From Vibrio gazogenes (GTDB lineage: Bacteria; Pseudomonadota; Gammaproteobacteria; Enterobacterales; Vibrionaceae), in contig NZ_CP018835.1 in NCBI RefSeq assembly GCF_002196515.1, positions 2,542,001 through 2,606,000 of the forward strand: a DNA stretch of 64,000 bases, read 5' to 3'. Below are positions 7,230 to 15,612 of this stretch, in pieces; position 1 is the stretch's first letter; the number at the start of each line of letters is the position of its first letter. The translations under genes were made by a program, and so were the position numbers. The notes beneath the pieces were generated by a model, which was not told where the DNA came from, did not search any database, and saw only the letters and a program-made list of their open reading frames with translations.

Positions 7230-8768
7230 ATGGAATTGCTCAACAATCCACAAGGAAGTCTGCTCTCGATTGATCGGTTAACTAAGCGATTCTTTAATTT
7301 TGTTGCATTGGAATCCGCTTCTTTCCATGTACACCCGGGACGTTGTGTGGCGCTACTTGGGGAAAATGGTGCCGGAAAATCGACCTTGATTAAAACGCTG
7401 GCGGGGATTCATAAAAAAACATCCGGTGAGATTCGGTTTAAAGGGGAATCGATTGAGGATGCCGCCCATTTAGCATCCGCCAACCAAGTTCCCATTGCTT
7501 TTATTCATCAGGATCTTGGCTTGATCGAATGGATGACAGTTGCGGAGAACATTGGCTTAACACTGGGTTTCCCGAAACGCTTTGGCATGATCAACTGGAA
7601 AGCCGCAGCAGAAAAAGCACAGCAAGTTCTGGATCTCGTCGGGTTAGACGTGAAAGCGTCTGAGCGTATTTTTAACTTGAGTGCGGCAGAAAAGTCGTTA
7701 TTGGCGATTGCCAGAGCCTTGGTCGCTGATGCGGAGGTGTTGATCTTAGATGAACCGACGGCTTCTTTGGTTGCCAGCGATGTCGGCCGGATGTTTCAGG
7801 TGTTGAAACGGCTGAAAGCGCAGGGCGTCGGGATGATTTATGTCTCCCACCGGCTGGATGAAATTCATGATATTTGTGATGACGTTGTGGTGTTGCGTGA
7901 TGGACGTTTAGTCGGCTCCGGGCTGGTCAGTGACTACACCATTGATGAGCTGGTGACCTTGATCGTCGGTTCGCAAAAAGAGATGAACTATCGGACCCCA
8001 CTCCAGCCGGAGCAGGATGATATTTTACAAGTCCGTAATCTACAACTCGGGGATTTAGAGCCATTCAATATGAGGTTGCGGCATGGTGAGCTGGTTGCTT
8101 TAGTTGGTCTGCGCAATGCCGGGCAAGAAGCGATTGGGCAGGCGTTATTTGGGTGTCTCAATATCAAGTCCGGTGAGGTGTTTATTCGCGGAGAAAAGGC
8201 CGATATCAGTTCGCCCGCTAAAAGTATTCGCAGTGGATTTGCCATGGTGGCTGCTGATCGGGTCAAAGAGAGTATCTGTGGCTCAATGAGCGCGATGGAA
8301 AACCTGAACTTGAATCCGACCATCAATGGTGGTGGTTATCTGACTTTCCTGTCAAAACCTCAAGAATATCGTCAGACCCTTGAGGCGATGAAACAATACG
8401 AGGTTCGCCCGATGGATCCTGATATAGCGATCAGTTCAATGAGCGGCGGCAATCAGCAAAAAGTAATTCTGGCACGTTGGTTCAATCTGAATAAACCGAT
8501 TGTCATTTTGGATAATCCAACCGCGGGTGTCGATATCGGTGCCCGCTCTGAAATCTATCGAATCATGCGTGAGTCCATTCGTCAGGGATTGTCTGTGATT
8601 GTGATTTCCAGTGACTTTGAAGAGGTGGTGAATATATCAAATCGGGCGTTAGTGTTTAACCGGGGAAAAGTCGTGAAAGAGCTGACGGAGCAGCAAGTGA
8701 CGGTAGCGAATTTATTGAAATATGCATCAGGTTCAAAAGTAGGAGAGGACGAACATGGCGACGTCTAA
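7230..8768 (+). CDS. Sugar ABC transporter, double ATP-binding subunit (RbsA/MglA type)
   Basis: This is the energy-coupling subunit of a carbohydrate importer, 512 residues with two fused nucleotide-binding domains. The first has a canonical Walker A (GENGAGKST, residues 44-52) and Walker B (LILDEPTASL), but its signature is 'LSAAE' rather than LSGGQ. The second has a degenerate Walker A ('LVGLRNAGQE'), a canonical 'MSGGNQQKV' signature, and 'LDNPTAGVD', where the usual catalytic Glu is Asn. One working ATP site, made of the first Walker motifs and the second signature, is therefore expected. It overlaps the permease gene by 14 bases. Substrate unknown; context suggests a sugar acid, lactone or pentose. 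Confidence 0.9.
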   Translation: MELLNNPQGSLLSIDRLTKRFFNFVALESASFHVHPGRCVALLGENGAGKSTLIKTLAGIHKKTSGEIRFKGESIEDAAHLASANQVPIAFIHQDLGLIEWMTVAENIGLTLGFPKRFGMINWKAAAEKAQQVLDLVGLDVKASERIFNLSAAEKSLLAIARALVADAEVLILDEPTASLVASDVGRMFQVLKRLKAQGVGMIYVSHRLDEIHDICDDVVVLRDGRLVGSGLVSDYTIDELVTLIVGSQKEMNYRTPLQPEQDDILQVRNLQLGDLEPFNMRLRHGELVALVGLRNAGQEAIGQALFGCLNIKSGEVFIRGEKADISSPAKSIRSGFAMVAADRVKESICGSMSAMENLNLNPTINGGGYLTFLSKPQEYRQTLEAMKQYEVRPMDPDIAISSMSGGNQQKVILARWFNLNKPIVILDNPTAGVDIGARSEIYRIMRESIRQGLSVIVISSDFEEVVNISNRALVFNRGKVVKELTEQQVTVANLLKYASGSKVGEDEHGDV

Positions 8769-9792
8769 TATTAAATCGACCGCATTAGAGACGGATGTAA
8801 CCCTCTCTTTGGGGATTGGGAATTTCATCACTCAGATTGCAATGCGTTATGGGCTGTTACTATTGACGGTATTTTTAATCCTGTTGTTTAGTCTGACGAC
8901 CAATACCTTTTTTTCAATGCTGACGCTACAGGCAATCTTGAGTGAAAAGAGTGTTGTTGCGATTCTTGCTTTAGCTGCAATGGTGACCATGATCACCGGC
9001 AAAATGAACCTCAATGTTGGGTTCGGTGTTACCTTCTGGCATGTCTTTGCCATTACCTTACAGCAATGGTACGGATTCTCCTGGGAAGCCGCAGCATTGA
9101 TTGTTGTGCTGTGTGGGTGTTTGTATGGTGCATTCAATGGCATGTTGGTGGCATTGGCGGATATTGACTCTTTCGTGGCAACGTTAGGCACCGGGACCGT
9201 GATTTATGCTGTATCACTATGGCATACCGGTGGTCGTCAAATTGTTGGTGCATTGCCGGAGAATTTCTATCTGTTCAGCAGCTATGAAATTGCCGGCATT
9301 CCGATCATCGTTTTTTACCTACTCGCGATCACGCTGCTGCTTTGGCTGGTCACTGAATACACCGCTTTAGGACGCAAACTCTATGCCGTCGGTGCGAATC
9401 CGAATACGGCATCCTTAAATGGTATCAATACGACTTCTTGTTACATCGGCGCTTATGTCGTCTCAGATGGGTTGATCGCTTTTGCCAGTGTGTTGTTGGC
9501 TTCTCATATTGGGATAGGCTCCTCTTCAGTTGGTCAGGACTACATGTTACCGGCATTGGTCGGGGCGTTCTTAGGCTCAACTACATTTCGTGCCGGGCGG
9601 GTCAACGTCTGGGGCACTCTGATCGGTGTTTCTCTGGTTAGCGTCGGGATTTCAGGTTTGCAACAGTGGGGAACCCCATTCTTTGTCGAGCCGCTATTCA
9701 ATGGCGCGATTCTGTTAATTTCCATCACTTTGGCTGGCTTTAGCCAAAAACGTAAACAAACAGCAACCAAAAATAATGTGAAGGTGAAATAA
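8755..9792 (+). CDS. Sugar ABC transporter permease (RbsC type)
   Basis: This is the inner-membrane channel subunit of the importer, 345 residues with about ten hydrophobic segments. The family motif is visible as 'TLGTGTVIYAVSLWHTGG' and 'GRKLYAVGANPNTASLNGIN', the cytoplasmic loop that contacts the ATPase in RbsC-type permeases. 'LPALVGAFLGSTTF' is the conserved late helix. ATG 8755 lies within the end of the ATPase gene with AGGAGAGG upstream, and the stop shares a base with the binding-protein start (TAATG), so the three genes are coupled. A single permease implies a homodimer. Confidence 0.9.
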   Translation: MATSNIKSTALETDVTLSLGIGNFITQIAMRYGLLLLTVFLILLFSLTTNTFFSMLTLQAILSEKSVVAILALAAMVTMITGKMNLNVGFGVTFWHVFAITLQQWYGFSWEAAALIVVLCGCLYGAFNGMLVALADIDSFVATLGTGTVIYAVSLWHTGGRQIVGALPENFYLFSSYEIAGIPIIVFYLLAITLLLWLVTEYTALGRKLYAVGANPNTASLNGINTTSCYIGAYVVSDGLIAFASVLLASHIGIGSSSVGQDYMLPALVGAFLGSTTFRAGRVNVWGTLIGVSLVSVGISGLQQWGTPFFVEPLFNGAILLISITLAGFSQKRKQTATKNNVKVK

Positions 9793-10907
9793 TGAAAAGA
9801 CGATTCAAAATACTAGCCATGGTGATCGGTGCTGCATTCACAACTCTCCCTGTGCTTGCTGATGAAGCATCAGATTATGTTGAGATGGCAAAACAGGTTG
9901 TCAAACAGGCATCTACTGACAGTGCTGCTGCATTTTCACTCCCCAAAGGGCCGGTTGCCGCCAAGGATAAAACGGTTATTTTTATTGCTTCCGATCTGAA
10001 AAATAGTGGTGTTTTAGGCGTGATGAAAGGCTATCAGGAAGCCGCGAAAGTGATTGGTTGGCATGTGCGAGTGCTTGATGGGGCCGGCAGTGTGCCATCA
10101 CAGTCTTCTGCCTTGAAGCAAGCCATCGCATTGCAGCCGGATGGGATTGTTATTGGTGGATTTACGCCCAATACAATGATTCCTACCTTGCGTCAGGCGC
10201 ACAAACTGGGGATTCGGATTGTCAGTTGGCACGCTACCCCCGAGCCCGGCCCGATTAAGAAACTTTACATCGAAGATAACATCACCAGTTCGGCTGATGA
10301 TGTTGCCAAAGTATCGGCTATGTATGCAATTGCCAAGTCCAATGGTCATGCGCATGTCGTCATTCTGACGGATGGTTTATACAGCATCGCGGTACGTAAA
10401 GCCGATGTGATGAAGTCTTATATTGAAAAATGTAGCGGATGCTCTGTGCTGAGTTATGAAGATACGCCACTGGCAAATACGTCAGCACGGATTCCACCGC
10501 TGACATTTTCATTGGTTCAGAAATATGGTGAGAAGTACAACTATACTCTGGCAATCAATGACCTCTATTTCGACTACATGGCACCAGCGCTTCGTTCGCT
10601 ATCCGGTAAGAAAAAAGGTGAAGGGCCGTATAATATTTCTGCCGGAGATGGCAGTGAATCTGCATTTGAGCGGATTCGTAACGGTGATTTTCAGGTCGCA
10701 ACCGTTGCTGAGCCGTTAAATCTGCATGGGTGGCAGTTAGTCGATGAACTCAATCGACTGTTCCATGATCAACCCATCAGCGGGTATGTCACACCTGCGC
10801 ACTTAGTTACGGCAGATAATATTCATCAGTCAGGCGGGGATCGTAATTTATACGATCCGGAGAATGGCTATCGAGATTATTACCAAGCGTCTTGGCAAGT
10901 GGACTGA
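9792..10907 (+). CDS. Sugar ABC transporter periplasmic binding protein
   Basis: This is a 371-residue extracytoplasmic receptor with a signal peptide (residues 1 to about 23, 'TLPVLA' before 'DEASDY'). It has the type I periplasmic-binding fold of ribose-like proteins: 'TVIFIASDLKNSGVLGVMKGYQ', 'ALQPDGIVIGGF', 'HVVILTDGLYSIAVRKADVM' and 'ISAGDGSESAFERIRNG'. The mature protein begins with an extra segment of about 40 residues before the first strand, longer than in RbsB. It contains the pair 'CSGC', which may form a disulphide. The ligand cannot be read from sequence; the neighbouring lactonase suggests a sugar lactone or acid. Confidence 0.85.
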   Translation: MKRRFKILAMVIGAAFTTLPVLADEASDYVEMAKQVVKQASTDSAAAFSLPKGPVAAKDKTVIFIASDLKNSGVLGVMKGYQEAAKVIGWHVRVLDGAGSVPSQSSALKQAIALQPDGIVIGGFTPNTMIPTLRQAHKLGIRIVSWHATPEPGPIKKLYIEDNITSSADDVAKVSAMYAIAKSNGHAHVVILTDGLYSIAVRKADVMKSYIEKCSGCSVLSYEDTPLANTSARIPPLTFSLVQKYGEKYNYTLAINDLYFDYMAPALRSLSGKKKGEGPYNISAGDGSESAFERIRNGDFQVATVAEPLNLHGWQLVDELNRLFHDQPISGYVTPAHLVTADNIHQSGGDRNLYDPENGYRDYYQASWQVD

Positions 10908-10918
10908 GTGAGGTGAAT

Positions 10919-11803
10919 ATGTCTTTTGAAGAAGCGCTGTTGTCGCCACTGCATCAGGTCAGTGGCGATCATATCTGGTGTGAGGGGGCTGCATGGTTGC
11001 AGCACCCCGGTCAGCTGTTGTTTTCGGATGTGAAAAAGAATGCGCTCTATCTTTATCATCCTGATTCTCACGAGACAGAACTCGTCACGGATTACTCACA
11101 TTTTGCCAATGGTAACTATGCGTTGGCCAATGGCGATGTCGTGACATGTGAACACGGGCGGCGCTGTCTTTCCATTCGGCATAAAGACAATCTGGCACTC
11201 GCCAAGGTTTTGGTGGATAAGTATGATGGGAAACGGCTCAACTCACCGAATGATGTGGTTGAGCGTCGCTCGGATGGAACAATTTGGTTTACCGATCCGC
11301 CATACGGCATTATTAGTGATGCTGAGGGGTATAAATCCGAAAGTCAGATGGTCGGGTGTTATATCTACTGTTATGATCCGCAAGATGATTCATTGACGAT
11401 TGCATCAACTGATATTCAGCGACCCAATGGTCTGGTCTTTTCTCCCGATGAAACAACCTTGTATGTGGCAGATATGTCGATTGTTGATTTTCCAACGCGG
11501 GGGTTAAAACACTTGAAAGCCTTTGATGTACATGGAAAAGTGCTCTCTCAAGGGCGTTTGGTTTATCAAGTGGAACACGGTATCCCTGACGGGATGACCA
11601 TGGATCGCTTCGGAACACTTTATTGCAGTTCGTCTGAAGGGGTTTTAGTGCTCAATCGTGACATGGTGCTGGTGGGACGTATCCCAGTGCCTGAGACGGT
11701 TTCTAACTGTACGCTGAACCATGACGAAAGTACGCTATATATCACGGCATCGACTTCGGTTTATGCTATCGATCTCAACTGTCAGATATTGGCAGAATTA
11801 TAA
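10919..11803 (+). CDS. SMP-30/gluconolactonase-family lactonase
   Basis: This is a six-bladed beta-propeller hydrolase of the SMP-30/gluconolactonase/LRE family, which opens sugar lactones using one divalent metal. Expected metal ligands are visible: Glu in 'WCEGAAWL', Asn in 'RLNSPNDVV', Asn in 'RPNGLVFSPD' and Asp in 'IPDGMTMD'. ATG 10919 follows GAGGTGAAT, giving 294 residues; no signal peptide is seen, so it is cytoplasmic. It sits 11 bases after the binding-protein gene and 9 before the YhcH/YiaL gene. A lactone entering through the ABC importer could be hydrolysed here to an aldonate or keto-acid. The exact substrate is unknown. Confidence 0.88.
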   Translation: MSFEEALLSPLHQVSGDHIWCEGAAWLQHPGQLLFSDVKKNALYLYHPDSHETELVTDYSHFANGNYALANGDVVTCEHGRRCLSIRHKDNLALAKVLVDKYDGKRLNSPNDVVERRSDGTIWFTDPPYGIISDAEGYKSESQMVGCYIYCYDPQDDSLTIASTDIQRPNGLVFSPDETTLYVADMSIVDFPTRGLKHLKAFDVHGKVLSQGRLVYQVEHGIPDGMTMDRFGTLYCSSSEGVLVLNRDMVLVGRIPVPETVSNCTLNHDESTLYITASTSVYAIDLNCQILAEL

Positions 11804-11812
11804 GGAATTACT

Positions 11813-12301
11813 ATGCTCGCTTGCCATTTTCATGCCTCTGATTATCGTGCGTTGTTACCCGCGCTTTTTGTCCGTGCGATTGACTATGTGATTGCCCAAG
11901 ATTTAAACGCTCTCGATTCTGGACGACATACGATTCCCGAGATCGATCCGGATGATGCTTTTTTTATGATCCTCGACTATCAAACAACGGCAGAAAGCCC
12001 GGTAGGCCCTGAGTTTCATCACAAATATTGTGATGTTCAGTTCATTATTCAGGGAGAAGAACAGTTTGGCTGGACTGAATTGACCGATGAGCAACATCAG
12101 CAGCTATCGCATGACTATCATTATGACCAACAAAAAGATATCTGTTTCTTTGATCAACAACTGGTGACACTCTCTTATGAGACGATGTCTCATGAGCAAT
12201 TTTACCTATTTACACCGAGAACGGCCCACATGCCGAATCTTTCGGTCACCACGACATCACAGGTTCGAAAAGTTGTGATTAAAATTAAGTATCCGGCCTG
12301 A
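11813..12301 (+). CDS. YhcH/YjgK/YiaL-family protein
   Basis: This is a 162-residue cupin-like protein of the DUF386 family. Conserved points are 'PEFHHKYCDVQFIIQGEE', with a His pair and acidic residue that bind metal in homologues, and 'LFTPRTAHMPNLSV', with a late His. In E. coli, yiaL belongs to the yiaK-S operon next to the TRAP transporter; here that partner has moved to the ABC/lactonase operon. Relatives are linked to sialic acid, galactoside and sugar-acid use and may act as anomerases, but the biochemical role of this one is not established. Last gene of the operon. Confidence 0.85.
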   Translation: MLACHFHASDYRALLPALFVRAIDYVIAQDLNALDSGRHTIPEIDPDDAFFMILDYQTTAESPVGPEFHHKYCDVQFIIQGEEQFGWTELTDEQHQQLSHDYHYDQQKDICFFDQQLVTLSYETMSHEQFYLFTPRTAHMPNLSVTTTSQVRKVVIKIKYPA

Positions 12302-12322
12302 TTCAGTCACCTGTGTGACCAT

Positions 12323-12378
12323 TTTTATATCGAGCGCATGTTTCATATCGAATATCATGTTTTATATTGAATATACAG
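12323..12378. repeat. Three tandem 18-19 bp repeats upstream of second IclR gene
   Basis: Three consecutive copies of a TTTyATATyGA-type unit begin at 12323, 12341 and 12360. The second and third are closest (ATAT-yGA-ATAT cores). They lie 98-150 bases before the IclR start and look like iterated regulator sites, possibly for autoregulation. Confidence 0.5.
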
Positions 12379-12475
12379 TTTTGTGCAAAGACACGCTCTA
12401 TTGATTCACAAGGCTGTATTTCATCGTCATTGGAAATTGAAGTGTGGTGGAAGCCGCGAGCACTATTGAGTCACT

Positions 12476-13222
12476 ATGCAATCCGTACATAAAACCTTTG
12501 AAGTCCTGGAGACTGTTGCTACCGCCTCGGATGGGATGAGCCTTGATGCTTTATGCAAGGTGATACCGTATCCGAAAACCACGGTACACAGAATCTGTAA
12601 ATGCCTGTGTCAGTGTGGTTATCTCCGTCAGGCAGAGAATGGAAAATACTATCTGACGACAAAGATGATCACCTTAGGTTATTCGGTGATCCATCATGAT
12701 GCGTTTGTCACGGAAGCCGCTCCCCATATGGCGACCCTTGCTGAACGGACTGGTTTTACGGTCAATTTACAACGGCGTGATTTTGATAAAGTGATTCTGT
12801 TGAAAAAAGAAGAACCTAAAAATTCGGTCTTTCATACCAATGCTCATGCCGGATTGGCATCGTCGTTGTTACATTCCGCTTGCGGTAAAGTGGTCTTATC
12901 CTATTTCTCCCCGGATGAACAGCAGAAGTGCTGGGAGAGCCATCGACACGATTTGGCGAGTTTTCGCCATTTCGGTCAGGCAGAAATCCATACGGAAAAT
13001 GATTTTTACCGAGAGCTGGCACTGATCAGACAGCAAGGATTTGCGGTTGACGGAGAAGGCAATGAATCCGGGATCACTTGTATTGCTGTGCCACTGGAAA
13101 CCGATCAAGTGGTCAACTATGCCATCAGTGTCTCGGGCCTGACGCCTGAAATTCATCGCTTTGGTCAGACGCAATTACTGGCGCAGCTGCGCGAAGTGGT
13201 TGGGGTGCTGAGAGGAAAATAG
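12476..13222 (+). CDS. IclR-family transcriptional regulator
   Basis: This is a 248-residue regulator. The N-terminal winged helix-turn-helix (about residues 1-60) has 'MSLDALCKVIPYPKTTVHRI', and the C-terminal effector domain has the family signature 'GNESGITCIAVPLE' and 'YAISVSGLTPEIHRFG'. It follows the ABC/lactonase operon by 174 bases, with its own upstream region carrying three tandem repeats, so it is probably transcribed separately. It is the likely local regulator of the ABC operon. The Shine-Dalgarno before ATG 12476 is weak. Effector unknown. Confidence 0.87.
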   Translation: MQSVHKTFEVLETVATASDGMSLDALCKVIPYPKTTVHRICKCLCQCGYLRQAENGKYYLTTKMITLGYSVIHHDAFVTEAAPHMATLAERTGFTVNLQRRDFDKVILLKKEEPKNSVFHTNAHAGLASSLLHSACGKVVLSYFSPDEQQKCWESHRHDLASFRHFGQAEIHTENDFYRELALIRQQGFAVDGEGNESGITCIAVPLETDQVVNYAISVSGLTPEIHRFGQTQLLAQLREVVGVLRGK

Positions 13223-13255
13223 GTTAATCCGACGTGTATCAATCAAGGCTGAGAT

Positions 13256-13291
13256 ACCGAAGACAGCGCGCAGATGCGGGCTGTCTTCGGT
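13256..13291. terminator. Hairpin between convergent iclR and panC
   Basis: ACCGAAGACAGC (13256-13267) pairs perfectly with GCTGTCTTCGGT (13280-13291). It lies between converging genes and may end both transcripts, but neither side has a T-run, so Rho-independent function is uncertain. Confidence 0.5.
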
Positions 13292-13309
13292 CAGGATGAG
13301 AGCGCTCAA

Positions 13310-14218
13310 TTAGTTATCGCTTTCGTTGTTCTCTGCTTCGCTGGTATTCTTATTTGCCTCTTTGCCTTGGGCGAGCTCGACAACCTGATTATCAATCAGG
13401 CGGACTTTGCCCATAAAGGCTGACATGAGGATCACGGCCTGTTTGCTGGTTTCTGTTATCGGCAGAAGTGTGCGGGCATCGCGAATAAAGATCTCATCCG
13501 GTTCCAGATCAGCGGCTCTGAGCTGGTCAATGGCATCTTCGATAATGGTGTCGAAATCTGTCCGTCCACCTCGAATCGCACTACTGATCCAGCGCATGGT
13601 TCTGGATAAAACCGGTGCACGCTGACGTTCATCCAGTGTTAATAGATTATTGCGCGAACTCATCGCTAAACCATCGGCTTCCCGGATTGTCGGGACACCA
13701 ACTATCTCAATATCAAAACAGAGATCGAGCACCATTTGACGGATCAGCGCGAGTTGTTGGTAATCTTTCTCACCAAAACAGGCAATATCCGGTTGGACGA
13801 TATGAAAAAGTTTGGTCACGACGGTGGAGACACCACGAAAATGCCCCGGGCGTGAATCGCCTTCCAATATATGCGAAAGTCCAGGGACTTCGACAAATGT
13901 CTGGTTATCCAATCCTTCGGGATACATGATGTCTGCCGAAGGCGTGAAGACCAGTTCAACGCCCTCTTGAGTCAACTTAGCCAGATCTTCATCCAATGTG
14001 CGTGGATAGTTGGTCAGGTCTTCTGCTTTATCGAATTGCATCGGATTGACGAAAATACTGACAATAACCACATCGGCCATTGCTTTGGCTTTACGCACCA
14101 GCGTTAAATGACCTTCATGCAGATTCCCCATCGTCGGGACAAAACCAATCGTATGGCCATCACGCTTGTACTGTTTAATCTGCGCTTTGAGCGCTGAGAT
14201 ATCAGTGTAAGTCTGCAT
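13310..14218 (-). CDS. panC: Pantothenate synthetase
   Basis: The enzyme joins D-pantoate and beta-alanine with ATP to form pantothenate (vitamin B5, coenzyme A route). The 302-residue product has the adenylating-enzyme motifs '[17 protein letters not shown]' (HxGH), '[13 protein letters not shown]', '[16 protein letters not shown]' and 'MSSRNNLL'. The start is ATG at 14218, preceded by AAGGAG; a longer N-terminus to 14275 is not supported. The C-terminus has an acidic, Asn-rich tail ('[18 protein letters not shown]') beyond the 283-residue E. coli protein. It follows panB by 86 bases on the same strand. Confidence 0.96.
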   Translation of the reverse strand: MQTYTDISALKAQIKQYKRDGHTIGFVPTMGNLHEGHLTLVRKAKAMADVVIVSIFVNPMQFDKAEDLTNYPRTLDEDLAKLTQEGVELVFTPSADIMYPEGLDNQTFVEVPGLSHILEGDSRPGHFRGVSTVVTKLFHIVQPDIACFGEKDYQQLALIRQMVLDLCFDIEIVGVPTIREADGLAMSSRNNLLTLDERQRAPVLSRTMRWISSAIRGGRTDFDTIIEDAIDQLRAADLEPDEIFIRDARTLLPITETSKQAVILMSAFMGKVRLIDNQVVELAQGKEANKNTSEAENNESDN

Positions 14219-14304
14219 GACTTGCTCCTTCCGATAATCGGGGTTTAGGCAATCTCTGGCCTGGTAATATTGCATTCGTCCATGCTGTATTCGCTAATAC
14301 TGTA

Positions 14305-15099
14305 TTAGGCAATGGTGTGTTCTTTATCAGGAAAAATACCATGTTCCACATCTTCCATGTATTTGGCGACCGCTTGACGGATATCGCCAGTTTCCGCTAA
14401 AAAGTTTTTTGAGAACTTAGGCATGTAGTTGGCCGAAATTCCAAGCATATCGTGCATGACCAGTACCTGACCATCGGTATCAGCACCGGCACCGATCCCG
14501 ATGACCGGAACATCGAGTGCTTGGGTAATCTGAGCAGCTAACTTGCTAGGGACACACTCTAGCAACACGATTTGTGCACCGGCTTCTTGCAATGCCAATG
14601 CATCATGTAACATTTGTTCGGCTTGTTGTTGTTCTCGTCCTTGTATTTTATAACCGCCGAAGATATTCACCGATTGAGGTGTCAGACCTAAATGTGCACA
14701 CACGGGGACCGCGCGTTCAGTCAGCATTTTGATTGTCTCTACCAGCCAGTGGCCGCCTTCAATCTTGACCATGTTTGCGCCAGCCTGCATCAGCTTAGCA
14801 GCATTTTCACACGCTTGAACCGGCGTCGCGTAGCTCATGAATGGCATATCAGCCATTAACAGTGAATTGGGGCTGCCTGCTTTGACGCACCGCGTATGAT
14901 AAGCCATGTCTTCAATCGTGACGGGCAGCGTATCTGTCTGGCCTTGCAGAACCATGCCCAGAGAATCACCGACCAGTAGCACTGGCATTTCCTGGCTCTC
15001 GAAAAGTTGCGCGAAACTGGCATCATAAGCCGTTACGGATGCAAATTTACGGCCTTCTTGTTTCCAGCGCATTAAATTATTTATCGTAATTTTTTTCAT
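14305..15099 (-). CDS. panB: 3-methyl-2-oxobutanoate hydroxymethyltransferase
   Basis: The enzyme transfers a hydroxymethyl group from methylene-tetrahydrofolate to 2-oxoisovalerate to make ketopantoate. Its 264 residues match the family length. Motifs include '[14 protein letters not shown]', '[11 protein letters not shown]', '[14 protein letters not shown]' and '[12 protein letters not shown]', with the metal-binding Asp and Glu in place. It lies 12 bases after folK, upstream of panC, in a minus-strand vitamin cluster. AAGGA precedes the ATG. Confidence 0.97.
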   Translation of the reverse strand: MKKITINNLMRWKQEGRKFASVTAYDASFAQLFESQEMPVLLVGDSLGMVLQGQTDTLPVTIEDMAYHTRCVKAGSPNSLLMADMPFMSYATPVQACENAAKLMQAGANMVKIEGGHWLVETIKMLTERAVPVCAHLGLTPQSVNIFGGYKIQGREQQQAEQMLHDALALQEAGAQIVLLECVPSKLAAQITQALDVPVIGIGAGADTDGQVLVMHDMLGISANYMPKFSKNFLAETGDIRQAVAKYMEDVEHGIFPDKEHTIA

Positions 15100-15111
15100 T
15101 ATTCATCATCC

Positions 15112-15612
15112 TTACGAGACATCGGCAGGTGCGTGCCAAATCGTGAGTCCATTTTGATCAACGTGTTGGAGAAGTTGATTCAGCTCAGTCCCATCCGGGA
15201 GAATTAAGTGAGGTGCGATTTCAGCAAGCGGATATAGTACGAATTCTCGTTCTTTCATACCATAGTGGGGGATCACCAGTCGCTCAGAATTAATCACCGT
15301 ATGACCATATAAGAGAATATCGAGATCTAAGGTCCTTGGGCCCCAACGCTCCTCTTTTCGCACTCGTCCCTGATCCAGTTCAATGGCTTGGGTATGATCT
15401 AATAATTCAAGTGGTTTTAAATGCGTTTTGATCTCAACAACAGCATTGATATAGTCCGGTTGATCCGTTGGCCCCATAGGCGTGCTGCTATACAACTGAG
15501 ATGCTTGAATAAATTCCGATTCAGGCAGATTTTTTAAGGCCTGAATCGCTTGCCGGGCCTGTTGGTCCGGTTGTGCCATATTACTTCCGATCGCAATATA
15601 AACTGTGATCAT
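15112..15612 (-). CDS. folK: 2-amino-4-hydroxy-6-hydroxymethyldihydropteridine pyrophosphokinase
   Basis: HPPK transfers pyrophosphate from ATP to the pterin alcohol, a step of folate synthesis. The 166-residue protein has 'YIAIGSNMAQPDQQ', 'LYSSTPMGPTDQPDYINAVVEI' split by the pterin site, and the signature 'RWGPRTLDLDILLYG' with the magnesium-binding Asp pair. It overlaps pcnB by four bases and is 12 bases from panB, so the three are likely co-transcribed, as in E. coli. Confidence 0.97.
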   Translation of the reverse strand: MITVYIAIGSNMAQPDQQARQAIQALKNLPESEFIQASQLYSSTPMGPTDQPDYINAVVEIKTHLKPLELLDHTQAIELDQGRVRKEERWGPRTLDLDILLYGHTVINSERLVIPHYGMKEREFVLYPLAEIAPHLILPDGTELNQLLQHVDQNGLTIWHAPADVS

